Shown: positions 43,226-53,941, counted from the first letter of the stretch. The stretch: DNA of 64,000 nucleotides from Vibrio sp. Of7-15 (GCF_022347565.1 NZ_JAKRGH010000010.1:101795-165794), one strand, 5' to 3'. Notes: generated by a model not told the origin, from the letters alone. Numbers and translations: made by a program.

Positions 43226-44254
43226 ATGTTTAAATCATTACTTTTTCTAGGCTCTTTTTTTGCAGCAGGGCTATTTTTACCTATTTCGGCTTCCGCTCAA
43301 GCCCTTAATACAGTGGAAAAAAGCGACCAACCTTGGCGACTTTGTGCCGTTTACCCGCACCTAAAAGACTCGTACTGGCTTTCCGTCAATTACGGCATGG
43401 TGGATGAAGCAAAGTTACACGGTGTCGAGCTGAAAGTATTTGAAGCTGGTGGCTACCCGCATTTTGAGCGCCAAAGCCAACAACTAAAAGAGTGTAAAAC
43501 ATGGCAGGCTGATGCCATTTTGTTGGGTTCTGTTGACCAATTTGCGTATGAAAAAAAACTGAAACAGTTAGTGGGAAATACACCTGTGTTTGCCACCGTC
43601 AATAAGCTCAGTACTCGAGATCCTGACAGCTACGACATTATTAAAGGGCAAGTCGGCGTTGATTGGTACTGGATGGGCTATCACACCGGTCAATTTCTTG
43701 CTGCTCGTCACCCAAAAGGATCAGGAATCGTAAACATTGGTTGGTTACCTGGCCCTAAATCACGTGGTGGGACCAAACCCGTGACTAAAGGCTTTAAAGA
43801 TGCCATTAAGAACAGCGATGTGCGGATTGTCTCAACATTATGGGGGGATAACAGTAAAGAACTACAACGCAACCTCATCCAAGAAGTATTAGAAGACAAA
43901 ACGATCGTTTATCTGGTAGGTGGAGCCGTTGCCATTGAAGTGGCCATCAGTGAAGTGCGAGCCCAAGAGCGAACCGATCAAGTCAAGTTGATCTCAACCT
44001 ATCTTAGCCATGCCGTCTATCGAGGATTACGCCGTAATAAAGTGTTGTTTTCACCCACGGATAAAATGGTGCTACAAGGGCGATTGTCTATACAGCAAGC
44101 GATCAACTATTTGGAGGGATTACCTTCACCATCCTTAGCCAATCCGGTGATTGAATCTCTGCATCCGGCCTATTTACCAACAGAGATCATAGCGCAATCC
44201 CTATCACCTGCGGAGTTCAGACCTCAATTTTCCGTATTAGCACCAATAGAATAA
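43226..44254 (+). CDS. torT: Periplasmic TMAO-binding protein TorT
   Basis: The ATG at 43226 gives 342 residues with a signal peptide (MFKSLLFLGSFFAAGLFLPI). An earlier in-frame start would place a long stretch before the signal. The mature protein is a periplasmic-binding-protein fold of the TorT family (WRLCAVYPHLKDSYWLSVNY, AGGYPHFERQSQQLKECKTW). TorT binds TMAO and contacts the TorS sensor. It is divergent from torS with a short shared promoter region. Confidence 0.88.
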   Translation: MFKSLLFLGSFFAAGLFLPISASAQALNTVEKSDQPWRLCAVYPHLKDSYWLSVNYGMVDEAKLHGVELKVFEAGGYPHFERQSQQLKECKTWQADAILLGSVDQFAYEKKLKQLVGNTPVFATVNKLSTRDPDSYDIIKGQVGVDWYWMGYHTGQFLAARHPKGSGIVNIGWLPGPKSRGGTKPVTKGFKDAIKNSDVRIVSTLWGDNSKELQRNLIQEVLEDKTIVYLVGGAVAIEVAISEVRAQERTDQVKLISTYLSHAVYRGLRRNKVLFSPTDKMVLQGRLSIQQAINYLEGLPSPSLANPVIESLHPAYLPTEIIAQSLSPAEFRPQFSVLAPIE

Positions 44255-44359
44255 GAACAGAACCGTAAAAGTGATATGTTTGTCATTTTTCTTTTGCTTT
44301 TCTTAAGTACACTGAAGCCAATTAACCTATTTTGTTTATCAATCGAATGGAGTGATTGA

Positions 44360-44818
44360 ATGCACACAACAACTCGTATTATGCCAGCGCAAAAACACAT
44401 TGCTTTGGTTGCACATGATAATTGTAAAGCCGAACTTCTACGCTGGGTTAGCGAGAATAAAGACAAACTACAAGGCCACTTTTTGTACGCCACAGGCACC
44501 ACTGGCCATATGCTGAGTAAAGAGACGGGATTAGCAATTAAGAGCCTAATCAGTGGCCCACTTGGCGGCGATCAACAACTCGGCGCACTCATTTGTGAAG
44601 GTAAGATCGACATGATGATCTTCTTTTGGGATCCACTTAATGCTGTACCGCACGATCCAGACGTGAAAGCCCTTCTTCGTATCGCCGCTGTGTGGAACGT
44701 ACCTGTCGCCACTAACCGCGCCAGTGCAAATTTCATGGTGAACTCTCCAATGCTATCAAAAGAAACCGAAATCGAAATTCCCGATTACGACGCTTATTTA
44801 GCAGAAAGAATTCAATAA
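44360..44818 (+). CDS. mgsA: Methylglyoxal synthase
   Basis: This 152-residue enzyme shows the family pattern: [20 protein letters not shown], then [18 protein letters not shown], then [20 protein letters not shown] and [14 protein letters not shown]. It converts dihydroxyacetone phosphate to methylglyoxal. Catalytic Asp and His residues are in place. The gene is alone with a strong terminator behind it. Confidence 0.95.
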   Translation: MHTTTRIMPAQKHIALVAHDNCKAELLRWVSENKDKLQGHFLYATGTTGHMLSKETGLAIKSLISGPLGGDQQLGALICEGKIDMMIFFWDPLNAVPHDPDVKALLRIAAVWNVPVATNRASANFMVNSPMLSKETEIEIPDYDAYLAERIQ

Positions 44819-44842
44819 ACTAGCCCTTTACCTAAAACCTAA

Positions 44843-44870
44843 AAGGGAGGTATTCAGCCTCCCTTTTCTC
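44843..44870 (+). terminator. Terminator of mgsA
   Basis: AAGGGAGG (44843-44850) pairs with CCTCCCTT (44858-44865) over seven bases, and TTCTC follows. It ends the mgsA transcript. Confidence 0.85.
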
Positions 44871-44936
44871 TCATCTTACCAACCAATAATGTTCTATATT
44901 CAAAAGAGTAAGGTTCACTTTTGACAAGGAACATTT

Positions 44937-45923
44937 ATGAAAGCCTGGTTGCTCACTAAGCCAAGTAGTATTGAATCTCTGACTTTAGGTGAGGCATCTA
45001 TTCCTGTTCCAAAAGCTAATGAAGTATTGATCAAAGTCGCCGCCGTCGGACTCAACCCGTACGACTATAAGCTCGCTGAATGGGGTTCTCCAAACTGGCA
45101 ATACCCTAAAATTCTCGGCCTAGATATCGCGGGGACCGTTATCGAAATTGGAGAATCGGTCACCAATGTTAAAGCGGGTGACCGTGTCTTCTTTTTTGCG
45201 AATCCAGATCAAGCTGGTGGCTTTGCCGAGTATGCAACCGGCCGAGCCGTTGCCGTCAGTAAAATCCCCGCAGGCATGAGCTTTATTCAAGCCGCTACTC
45301 TGCCGTGTGCAGGGTTTACCGCCTGGCAAGCCATTCACGATAAACTGCGATTACAACCAGGACAGTGCATTGCAATCACAGGGGCTGGCGGTGGTGTTGG
45401 TGGGTTCGCTACTCAACTTGCCTTACTGCAAGGGGCCACTGTGTATGCTATTTCTTCAGCAAAACACCATGCTCGCCTAGAACGTTATGGAGTACATGCT
45501 GTGATTGATTACCAATCTGAAAATGTCCCTTTGCGTTTATTGGAAGTGACCGAAGATCACATGGTCGAAGCTCTGATTGACTGTGTTTCTGTATCCTCAG
45601 CCACCAAATTAAGTCGATTACTGCGCTTTAACGGCCAAATAGTCATGGTAGCAGATCGGTTTGATCAGGCTCCTTTAGCCACATCGACTAAGGCCATTAC
45701 CCTACACGAAGTTTCTTTAGGTGCGGTATACGCCCATGGTGACGATAATCACATTGCTCATCTCGCCTATATGGGAGAGCAATTGGCTAAGCTTGTTGTT
45801 GAAGACAAACTCGATACCATGATTGATACCGTTCTACCTTTTGAAGAGCTCTGTGGAGGGCTTGCCCGCTTACAAGTTCATCATACCAGCGGCAAACTGG
45901 TTATCTCTGTCACTGAAGAGTAA
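44937..45923 (+). CDS. Zinc-independent MDR-family oxidoreductase (quinone oxidoreductase-like)
   Basis: This 328-residue protein has the medium-chain reductase pattern: NEVLIKVAAVGLNPYDYKLA, then KILGLDIAGTVIEIG, then the nucleotide loop ITGAGGGVGGFATQLALLQG. The structural zinc cysteines are absent, which fits the quinone oxidoreductase type. It probably uses NADPH. The substrate is unknown. Confidence 0.85.
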   Translation: MKAWLLTKPSSIESLTLGEASIPVPKANEVLIKVAAVGLNPYDYKLAEWGSPNWQYPKILGLDIAGTVIEIGESVTNVKAGDRVFFFANPDQAGGFAEYATGRAVAVSKIPAGMSFIQAATLPCAGFTAWQAIHDKLRLQPGQCIAITGAGGGVGGFATQLALLQGATVYAISSAKHHARLERYGVHAVIDYQSENVPLRLLEVTEDHMVEALIDCVSVSSATKLSRLLRFNGQIVMVADRFDQAPLATSTKAITLHEVSLGAVYAHGDDNHIAHLAYMGEQLAKLVVEDKLDTMIDTVLPFEELCGGLARLQVHHTSGKLVISVTEE

Positions 45924-45951
45924 TGCCGCCATTCACTTTCGCTCATTTACG

Positions 45952-48039
45952 TTACTTACCCCCTTTATGGCGGTTCACCACCGCGTAGTTATCAATTATC
46001 AACTCTGAGATAAAACAAGATGGTTTATGGCCAAAGGTTATCCATACCTGCTCTTTTGCTCGTGTTAAAGCAACATAAAACAAACGTCTTTCTTCAGCGT
46101 GAAGAAATTCATCTTCTGAGGCCAATAATGCACTCGATAAAGAATCCGCTCTAGAGCGAGGTGGAAAAACGCCTTCTTCAACTTGTAACACAAACACAAA
46201 ATCCGCTTCCCGGCCTTTACTGGCATGGCAAGTTAAAAATTCAATGGATAAATGTGGCCATGCTTTTTGCCATTGGGCTAACTGTGTGGGCTTTAAGTAA
46301 TGGTTACGACCAAGAAGCATGACCGACTTACCACTTTTATGCTTTTGCGCTAATTGCTGTAATTCACCTTCAAGTTTTGCATGTTCAATGATGTTCACCG
46401 CTTTTCGTTTCTGTTGTTTAAAACTATTCAGCTGCTTAGGTAACTGGCTAGGATTACACTGAACAAAGCGGTTAGCCACTTCGCCAATCTGGCTGTTAAA
46501 GCGATATGTTGTGTCTAAATGGCTTAAACGGCAAGCACCAAAACGCTGCTCAAATCCTGTTGTTAAGCTCACATCAGCTCCTGCAAAACGATAGATCGCT
46601 TGCCAATCATCCCCTACTGCAAATAAAGAAGCACTACGGGCACCATCATTATCAGAACAAGGTTGCTGGCAAATGGCCTCTAGCAAAGCCAATCGTTCTG
46701 GTGAAATATCTTGGTACTCGTCCACCATGACATATTGCCAAGGCGACTGAAATTTACCTTTATTGATGTATTGGCTAGCAAGGCGAACCATCCCATTAAA
46801 ATCGATGCTTTTGGTTTGTTTTAAGGTTTGAACATACGCTCGATAAAACGGCCAAACAAGGTTAAGCTCGCTGTTTAAACGTGTGTAATCATCATGGTGC
46901 TCAAGCCGTTGCTGGATCTCTTTTTTCGGTAAGCATTGCGTATTCAACTCTTCTATTTGACGTAGTATCCAATTAAGCAGTTTTTCATTGTTTCCTAGCT
47001 GACGAAGATCAACGTCACCTTTTAGGTTTGCAATTTGCCACTGTGATAAGTGCTTTTGCCAACGCTTTGCCACCGCTGCGGTTTGCCATTGTTCACGTAA
47101 CGTTTCAGCAGCCCATGCTAAACGAGCGGTTTCATCTGTTGCAATCGGGCTAATTTGAACCGCTCCTTTCTCAACATCACGGATTATTTCCATACCCAAT
47201 TGATGAAAAGTGGTTACCTTAACGCGTTCTGCTCCTTCATCACCTAATTTCTCACGGATACGCTCTGCCATTTCTTGAGCCGCTTTACGCCCAAACGCCA
47301 ATAATAAGATCTGCTCTGGCTTTGTCTGCCCGCTTTTTAGCAAATAGCCTACTCTGGCCACTAACACGCTGGTTTTTCCAGAGCCAGCACCAGCAAGAAT
47401 CAAGTTATGATCTTCATTCAATAAAATGGCTTTTTGCTGAGAAGGATTAAGAGGTGAACTTTCACACTCTGAAAACCAACGTTGCCAAGTAATAAGCTCA
47501 GACTCCAACCATTCTTCATTATAACGCTCAGCCCACTCTCTGGTATTTTCAACCCACCCCAATAAATTGGGGACAATATCAGGAGCAACTTGCTTGGCTA
47601 ATTCATACGGAACTTTGATTTGTGCAAACGCCTCTTCCACTTTGTTTTTCAACAAATAAGCTTCAGACTCTTTTAAATATTTACCAGAATTAAGCAGACG
47701 ATAAATACCTTCTTCCAGTTCAGGGGCAATTTTATCAATCTGCTTTTTCTTTTCTTGCCACCATAAAAAGTAATCTTTGGTGAGTTGATCCGCCACTTGC
47801 TGACATTGTTGCCATGGTAAGCCTAAAACACGCCAACGCGGTCGATCATACTGGTCATGAAAAACCAAACCTCCCCACAAAACTCCCCGCTTAAGTGTAA
47901 TGGCACCATTCCAATCACCATAGGAAAGCCGAAATTCGGATTCGTTTGAAATAAAACAGAGTTGATGATTACGTGAAGTTAGCTGATAAAAATCACCCTG
48001 GACAAATACTTGTGCCAGCCAACTTGCGGATAATTGCAT
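45952..48039 (-). CDS. helD: DNA helicase IV
   Basis: This 695-residue protein (E. coli HelD has 684) is a UvrD-type superfamily 1 helicase. Walker A is LILAGAGSGKTSVLVARV. Motif II is MVDEYQDISPERLALLEAIC. Motif III is VGDDWQAIYRFAGAD. Motif VI is RRLFYVALTRAKEQV. The N-terminal region matches the HelD-specific domain. It unwinds DNA 3' to 5' in recombination. Confidence 0.92.
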   Translation of the reverse strand: MQLSASWLAQVFVQGDFYQLTSRNHQLCFISNESEFRLSYGDWNGAITLKRGVLWGGLVFHDQYDRPRWRVLGLPWQQCQQVADQLTKDYFLWWQEKKKQIDKIAPELEEGIYRLLNSGKYLKESEAYLLKNKVEEAFAQIKVPYELAKQVAPDIVPNLLGWVENTREWAERYNEEWLESELITWQRWFSECESSPLNPSQQKAILLNEDHNLILAGAGSGKTSVLVARVGYLLKSGQTKPEQILLLAFGRKAAQEMAERIREKLGDEGAERVKVTTFHQLGMEIIRDVEKGAVQISPIATDETARLAWAAETLREQWQTAAVAKRWQKHLSQWQIANLKGDVDLRQLGNNEKLLNWILRQIEELNTQCLPKKEIQQRLEHHDDYTRLNSELNLVWPFYRAYVQTLKQTKSIDFNGMVRLASQYINKGKFQSPWQYVMVDEYQDISPERLALLEAICQQPCSDNDGARSASLFAVGDDWQAIYRFAGADVSLTTGFEQRFGACRLSHLDTTYRFNSQIGEVANRFVQCNPSQLPKQLNSFKQQKRKAVNIIEHAKLEGELQQLAQKHKSGKSVMLLGRNHYLKPTQLAQWQKAWPHLSIEFLTCHASKGREADFVFVLQVEEGVFPPRSRADSLSSALLASEDEFLHAEERRLFYVALTRAKEQVWITFGHKPSCFISELIIDNYAVVNRHKGGK

Positions 48040-48287
48040 CTTGTTTCCCCTGTAAATAAAAACAGTGGTAGATTAACAGCTCTTGTGAATATTGCTAGCC
48101 TTTGTCACTGCCTAACTTATCAATCTTCCAGACTGTAATATAGTTTACTCTTGCTGCTAACACTGACATTACAAGTGATGAATTTATCATCAAAAGAAAT
48201 ACGTAACTCATTAATTGTATTAAGTGTTCAAAAACAGTTTGCTATTATTTGTACTTCATTGCCTTATTTAACCATGATGAGTTGAAC

Positions 48288-50450
48288 GTGAAATTAAAAC
48301 TAAGACAAGTTTGGGCCAACAATACCATTAATTACAGTGTCCGAGTTCTGATTGCCTTAGTAGGAGCCGTTTTACCCTGTTGGTATTTGGAACAAACCAC
48401 CGCAATTACGCCACTCATCTTAGGTATTATTGCTGCCGCTCTAGCTGAAACCGACGACAGTATGTCTGGCCGCATAAAAGCATTAACAGTCACGTTCATC
48501 TGTTTCGCTATTGCCGCCTTTTCTATTGAATTGCTGTTTGATTACCCCATTTTATTCACCATTGGGCTATTCGCCTCAACCATCGGCTTCATTATGCTAG
48601 GTGCCCTTGGTCCTCGTTACGCCAGCATCGCTTTTGGCTCTTTGTTAATTGCGATTTACACCATGCTCGGCGCTCATGAAAGCCCTAACCTTTGGTATCA
48701 GCCAACGTTACTGCTAGGGGGAGCCGCTTGGTATTACTCAATTTCTTTGTGCTGGCAGCTTATATGGCCAATGCAGCCCGTTCAACAAGGGCTAGCAAAT
48801 GTGTTCAATCAGCTGGCAACTTACCTTGAAAGTAAAAGTCGATTATTTCACCCTATTGGCAATTTGGATCCCCAACCTCATCGCATTACCGCCTCTAAAC
48901 ATAACGCCCAAGTCGTCGCAGCGTTAAACCAAAGCAAAGCCACACTGCTTTCTCGCGCTAAGCACGGCCAAGTCGATGCCACCAGCGATCGGTTTTTAAA
49001 GATTTACTTTCTTGCACAAGACATTCATGAACGGGCCAGCTCTTCTCATTACCGTTATCAAGATTTGGCCGACTCTTTTGGCCGTAGTGACATTTTGTTT
49101 CGCTTTCAGCATTTGTTAAACGAACAAGCGAAAGCCTGCCGAACCATTGCAAAGTCGTTAGCACTTGGGATCCCATATCGACATCAGGAAAGCTCGGTGC
49201 AAGCCCTAAATGAATTGCAAGACTCTCTGCTGTATTTAAAAAACCAATCAAGACCACAATGGCGATTACTCCTGACTCAGCTCGATTACCTATTTAAAAA
49301 CTTAGCCACCGTAGAAAGACAACTTTCTAATGTCAGTAACCCTGATGCTACACCAAAAGAGGAAGACACCACCCTCGATGACAGCCGAGTAAGAACACCA
49401 AAAGACATGTGGCAGGTGCTTAAAGCAAACTTTCATCCCGACTCTCTTTTATTTCGCCACGCTATTCGAATGGCCTTGGCCCTGTGTGCGGGATACGGCT
49501 TAATTCAGGCTCTGGAGTTAGAGCGCGGTTACTGGATTTTATTAACCACGCTTTTTGTCTGCCAGCCCAACTACAGTGCTACACGCCAAAAATTAACTGC
49601 AAGAGTCGCGGGAACTGTGGCAGGTTTACTCGCAGGTATTCCATTACTGACGTTCTTCCCTGATCCCGGTAGCCAACTGGTACTGATGATCATTGCTGGG
49701 ATTCTGTTCTTTGCTTTTCGATTGGCAAACTATGGTTTTGCCACCGCATTTATTACTCTGTTAGTACTGTTTTGTTTTAATCAGCTTGGGGAAGGTTATG
49801 CCGTTATTCTACCGAGATTGGGGGATACATTCGCAGGCTGCCTACTGGCGGTTATTGCTGTTACCTATATTTTGCCTGACTGGGAAGCCAGAAGGCTGCA
49901 TAAAGTCATGGCCGATGCCACCCTCGCAAACCGTGATTATTTAGCACAAATCATTGGCCAATACCGCATCGGTAAAAAAGATAATTTAAACTACCGTATC
50001 TCTCGCCGTAATGCACACAACACTGACGCTAGCCTTAGTTCGGCAATCAGTAATATGCTGGCGGAACCAGGCCGTTATCGTATGGCAACAGACGAAAGTT
50101 TTCGTTTTTTATGTTTAAACCATGCCATGCTCAGCTATATTTCTGCTCTTGGGGCACATCGAACTCAGCTTGATGATGAACATACTCACCAACTGGTTTC
50201 TCAAGCGCATCGAGTGATCCACCATCATTTGGATGTTTTGCATGCCCAACTCCACCAGCTCAACACTGATTGCGAAACATTACATGAGCAAGACCAAGAA
50301 CTGGAAAAACGACTGGCTCTATGGCGTGAAGAAAGCGATAACTCTCTTCGTATGGTGCTACAACAGTTGCACTTAATTCACCGAATGATGCCTGAATTAC
50401 ATTCCTTAGCTACCAAGCTAGCAGTAAGAACCAACAATGAACTCAGTTAG
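48288..50450 (+). CDS. yccS: YccS/YhfK-family inner-membrane protein (FUSC)
   Basis: A GTG start at 48288 gives 720 residues, matching the usual length of YccS. A TTG 39 bases upstream opens the frame but has no binding site. There are two blocks of membrane segments (about residues 20-160 and 385-520), each followed by a helical cytoplasmic domain. These correspond to the FUSC and FUSC-like halves. The family is related to aromatic acid exporters. The true substrate is unknown. Confidence 0.88.
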   Translation: MKLKLRQVWANNTINYSVRVLIALVGAVLPCWYLEQTTAITPLILGIIAAALAETDDSMSGRIKALTVTFICFAIAAFSIELLFDYPILFTIGLFASTIGFIMLGALGPRYASIAFGSLLIAIYTMLGAHESPNLWYQPTLLLGGAAWYYSISLCWQLIWPMQPVQQGLANVFNQLATYLESKSRLFHPIGNLDPQPHRITASKHNAQVVAALNQSKATLLSRAKHGQVDATSDRFLKIYFLAQDIHERASSSHYRYQDLADSFGRSDILFRFQHLLNEQAKACRTIAKSLALGIPYRHQESSVQALNELQDSLLYLKNQSRPQWRLLLTQLDYLFKNLATVERQLSNVSNPDATPKEEDTTLDDSRVRTPKDMWQVLKANFHPDSLLFRHAIRMALALCAGYGLIQALELERGYWILLTTLFVCQPNYSATRQKLTARVAGTVAGLLAGIPLLTFFPDPGSQLVLMIIAGILFFAFRLANYGFATAFITLLVLFCFNQLGEGYAVILPRLGDTFAGCLLAVIAVTYILPDWEARRLHKVMADATLANRDYLAQIIGQYRIGKKDNLNYRISRRNAHNTDASLSSAISNMLAEPGRYRMATDESFRFLCLNHAMLSYISALGAHRTQLDDEHTHQLVSQAHRVIHHHLDVLHAQLHQLNTDCETLHEQDQELEKRLALWREESDNSLRMVLQQLHLIHRMMPELHSLATKLAVRTNNELS

Positions 50451-50571
50451 AGTGTTATAAGTTTCATATATAAATATTTACAGATTTTAATTTCAATAAA
50501 TATGTTATAAGTCTTCACATTATCTTATAAGAGAGTAAGATCACCGCCTTTTTTACTCTCTAGAATTTTAT

Positions 50572-51213
50572 ATGATCGACTTTACTATATTGCCAATTTA
50601 TCTATTGGCTGTGTTAGCACTGTTACTTATTCCCGGCCCGGATATGCTTCTAATTGCCAGCTCTAGCCTAGCGTATGGAAAGAAAGTGGGTCTGTCCGCC
50701 AGCTTAGGAAATTGCACTTCTGGGCTTATTCTGACCTTGTTGGCTAGTATGGGGGTTTCCACCATTATTGCGGTAAACCCGCTGGCACTCGAAGCCTTAA
50801 AACTACTCGGCGGCGCATATTTACTAAAAATGGGGTGGGATTGTTTTCGTGTCGAGTCGGTAGACACCAGTAAAGGCCCAGATGAAAACAGACAAGCGCG
50901 CGCACTCTATAAAAAAGCAGTATTCAGTAACTTACTAAACCCGAAAGCATTGCTGTTTTTCACTCTGTTTTTACCACAATTTGTGTCTAGCCAAATCACC
51001 GCAAGCTCTGGAGAACAGATGCTAGTATTAGGGCTAATCTTAAACGCATTAGGGTTAACGTTTAATCTTATTTTGGTTGCTTTTGTTGGATCGCTAGGAA
51101 CTAAGCTATTAGGTAACCCAAGCTTCTTACGCTACCAACATAAAGCAATGGGCGCTATTTTCGTCATCATGGCTCTATGGTTGTTATTTAGCCAGATGCC
51201 ATCTCAGGCTTAA
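50572..51213 (+). CDS. LysE/RhtB-family exporter
   Basis: This 213-residue protein has six membrane segments. The family motif is visible: PGPDMLLIASSSLAYGKKVG near the N-terminus, then the helix pair GNCTSGLILTLLASMGVSTI, then VFSNLLNPKALLFFTLFLPQ. These proteins export amino acids. The substrate is not predictable. It is a single-gene unit. Confidence 0.9.
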   Translation: MIDFTILPIYLLAVLALLLIPGPDMLLIASSSLAYGKKVGLSASLGNCTSGLILTLLASMGVSTIIAVNPLALEALKLLGGAYLLKMGWDCFRVESVDTSKGPDENRQARALYKKAVFSNLLNPKALLFFTLFLPQFVSSQITASSGEQMLVLGLILNALGLTFNLILVAFVGSLGTKLLGNPSFLRYQHKAMGAIFVIMALWLLFSQMPSQA

Positions 51214-51461
51214 TTTACCAATAAACAATTAGTTACGTACCCTTTTATCAATTTAATGTAAGGGTACGTTACCTGTTGCAGGTATAAATGTATCCCTTTC
51301 ATTGCCCCCTTCCTCTATTACCTTCACGTTTGACTGTATAAATAAAAACAAAAAACTCAATAAACATTCTGTTTTGACAAGCTTCCCCCTTGAATCAGTA
51401 GTATGAGTTATATATTATCGTGCCTTCTTTATAAAAAACAACGTTCAATTAAGGTGTTATA

Positions 51462-51947
51462 ATGTTTAAACATATTGCTTCATTTGCCCTCGTTACTTCT
51501 CTGCTTTCTCCAGTGGCAATGGCTTCTGAAGAACACAGCATCAACCCATGGACTCAATGTGGAATCGGTGCAATGGTGTTTAATGACAACCCACAAGCCG
51601 CTGCGATTTCAAATGTAATTTGGGACCTTGGTACAACAGCCGTTTCTTCAAACATCAGTTCAGAAAGCAATTGTGAAGGCTCTGAAGTGAAAACCGCGAT
51701 GTTCATTCAACAAAGCTACAACAACATTATTGAAGAAACAGCACAAGGTAACGGCGATCACCTGACAGCTATGCTTGATCTACTAGAAGTTGATGCAGCA
51801 GCTCGTGAAGATGTACTAAGCGGTGTTCGTGCAAATATGGCACAAACGGTAAGCCAGCCTGAATATGCCACATCAACAACACCTGAAAAGGCCGAAATGT
51901 ATTATAACGCTTTAATTATCAATGCAGCTCAACATAACCCTGCCTAA
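51462..51947 (+). CDS. DUF3015-family periplasmic protein
   Basis: This 161-residue protein has a signal peptide (FALVTSLLSPVAMASEEH). The mature part has the DUF3015 pattern NPWTQCGIGAMVFNDNPQAA and SNVIWDLGTTAVSSNIS. The family function is unknown. In Vibrio it is regularly next to a DUF4105 gene, as here. A hairpin follows. Confidence 0.85.
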   Translation: MFKHIASFALVTSLLSPVAMASEEHSINPWTQCGIGAMVFNDNPQAAAISNVIWDLGTTAVSSNISSESNCEGSEVKTAMFIQQSYNNIIEETAQGNGDHLTAMLDLLEVDAAAREDVLSGVRANMAQTVSQPEYATSTTPEKAEMYYNALIINAAQHNPA

Positions 51948-51968
51948 TTAACTGATTGCATAAATATA

Positions 51969-51995
51969 AAAGGCAGCTGTTTGAGAGCTGCCTTT
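51969..51995 (+). terminator. Terminator between DUF3015 and DUF4105 genes
   Basis: AAAGGCAGCT (51969-51978) pairs perfectly with AGCTGCCTTT (51986-51995) over seven bases. It probably limits read-through into the next gene, whose start is 32 bases later. Confidence 0.75.
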
Positions 51996-52026
51996 AGTGT
52001 TTCTGGTATTTGATATTAAGTTCTTT

Positions 52027-53886
52027 ATGAAAAAGCTCATTTATTCTTTCTACTTTCTCTTTTTATTTTCATCAACCATTCAAGCCAGAACCGCTAATGA
52101 TCTGACGGATGCTTATATTTCACAACTATCAGAAAATACTACCTGGTTAAAACTTCTCCATTATGAGAAAGGCTATTTTTCACCAGTGAAAAGTGAAGTA
52201 ACGACTGAAAGCTTTTTTCTTTCTGAACATGGTAAATATTCCCCATACGAAGAATTAAAAACTACTATTTCATCCATGCTATCTGAGCACAGCAAAACCT
52301 CACAATGTCGTTTTCCCGCCAGAAAATTATGGTTACAGAAGGTATTACCTGAAATCACAGAAAAGATGCCCAAAGTGAGCTGCCCTGAATATGAAGAATA
52401 CAAACAGCATTTTTCAGCCTCTTCTCTGAGTTTAGTTTATGCTTCAGGTTATTTAGGCAATCCTGCCTCTATGTATGGTCACTTATTAATTAAGTTAAAC
52501 CAAACAGATAGTACTGAATTACTCGAAAATACATTGAACTATGGGGCCATGGTGCCACCAGAGGAAAGTAAATTAAAATACATTACTTTCGGCATCTTAG
52601 GCGGCTATCAAGCACGCTTTTCATCGGAAGAATTTCACCGACATAGTAATACTTACAATGAATCAGAACTACGTGATTTATGGGAGTACGAACTAAATCT
52701 AAGTAAGGATGATATTACTTTCTTACTGGCCCATCATTGGGAATTAAAGGACAAAACGTTTACGTATTACTTTTTTAAACAAAACTGCGCTTATCAGATC
52801 GCTAAACTATTTGAGTTGGTTATCAACAGACCACTAACCAATACGAAAAAAGCGTGGGTTATGCCTTATGACGTTATTGCAGCGATAGCCGATAAAAATA
52901 TTCCAAAGAACAAGCAACTCGCTTCCATTCGCCAACATGAATCACGACAAGAAGCCTTTTACAATAAATTTCATCAGCTATCCCATGAAGAACAAGAAGT
53001 AGTTAAGCAGATTGCCGATCCTGAAGGCTCTGTTGCTTTTTCTGATTTCGCAAATCAAAGCACTGAAAGCCAAAAACGAATTGTAGATACATTGTTTGAT
53101 TACTATAGCTTTTTAGAAGCAAACCAAGATGAGCTCAACCCTGAAGATAAAGAGAAAAAAAGAACGCTACTAGCAAAACGTTTTTCGTTATCCACTGAAG
53201 AAATCACCTGGAAAAAAGGGACCACATTGCCTCCACATCAAGCACAGTACCCTTCCCTGTTCCAGTTTTCACCTGTTTATCATTCAGAACAAGATCTTGG
53301 GCTAGATTTACGTTTCAGAGCAAGTTACTACGATCTATTATCGCTAGATGCTGGAAGGCTACCTTACTCCGCACTCTCCATGTTCGACCTACGATTATCA
53401 TATCGTGACGATCAAGTGACTTTAAAACAATGGGATCTGTTCAATATTATTAATTTGAATGTGTCCAACACCAGCTTACCTCATGATGGTGGCTACAGCT
53501 GGGCAATAAAAGCCAACATCGAAAATATTGATCTCACCTGCAATGATTGCTTAGTCGCTGGTCTATCTGGCGGTATCGGTAAAAGTTATGAACTGAAAAA
53601 AAACACAGCTATTTATGCCATGCTCGATGGTAAAATCCAAGCCCCAGACAGGGAACGAGGCTACATGAAACTGGGCGTGAAAAGCGGCTTAGTTGCTCAG
53701 ATATTACCTAGCTGGCGTACATCTTTCAGTGCAGGTTATCATTACTACTTAGATAATACCGATCTACATGGCCACAGCCTGAATTGGGAACAACGTTTCG
53801 GTACCTCAAAATCTTGGGATATTCGTACCAACCTTAATTATGACGGAGCAACAGAATTTGGCGTTTCCTATGGCTATTACTGGTAA
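52027..53886 (+). CDS. DUF4105-family outer-membrane protein
   Basis: The ATG at 52027 gives 619 residues with a signal peptide (MKKLIYSFYFLFLFSSTIQA). The N-terminal domain matches the Lnb-type DUF4105 periplasmic domain (SLSLVYASGYLGNPASMYGH, FKQNCAYQIAKLFELV). The His and Cys residues expected in the DUF4105 active site (MYGH and NCAY) are present. The C-terminal 250 residues are beta-rich and look like a barrel ending FGVSYGYYW. The function is unknown. Confidence 0.8.
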   Translation: MKKLIYSFYFLFLFSSTIQARTANDLTDAYISQLSENTTWLKLLHYEKGYFSPVKSEVTTESFFLSEHGKYSPYEELKTTISSMLSEHSKTSQCRFPARKLWLQKVLPEITEKMPKVSCPEYEEYKQHFSASSLSLVYASGYLGNPASMYGHLLIKLNQTDSTELLENTLNYGAMVPPEESKLKYITFGILGGYQARFSSEEFHRHSNTYNESELRDLWEYELNLSKDDITFLLAHHWELKDKTFTYYFFKQNCAYQIAKLFELVINRPLTNTKKAWVMPYDVIAAIADKNIPKNKQLASIRQHESRQEAFYNKFHQLSHEEQEVVKQIADPEGSVAFSDFANQSTESQKRIVDTLFDYYSFLEANQDELNPEDKEKKRTLLAKRFSLSTEEITWKKGTTLPPHQAQYPSLFQFSPVYHSEQDLGLDLRFRASYYDLLSLDAGRLPYSALSMFDLRLSYRDDQVTLKQWDLFNIINLNVSNTSLPHDGGYSWAIKANIENIDLTCNDCLVAGLSGGIGKSYELKKNTAIYAMLDGKIQAPDRERGYMKLGVKSGLVAQILPSWRTSFSAGYHYYLDNTDLHGHSLNWEQRFGTSKSWDIRTNLNYDGATEFGVSYGYYW

Positions 53887-53889
53887 TAA

Positions 53890-53915
53890 AAAACCTCTGC
53901 CGAAACAGAGGTTTT
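53890..53915. terminator. Bidirectional terminator
   Basis: AAAACCTCTG (53890-53899) pairs with CAGAGGTTTT (53906-53915). It ends the DUF4105 gene and the convergent phosphoesterase gene. Confidence 0.85.
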
Positions 53916-53941
53916 ATTAATTCATTAGTTTATATTCTAAA

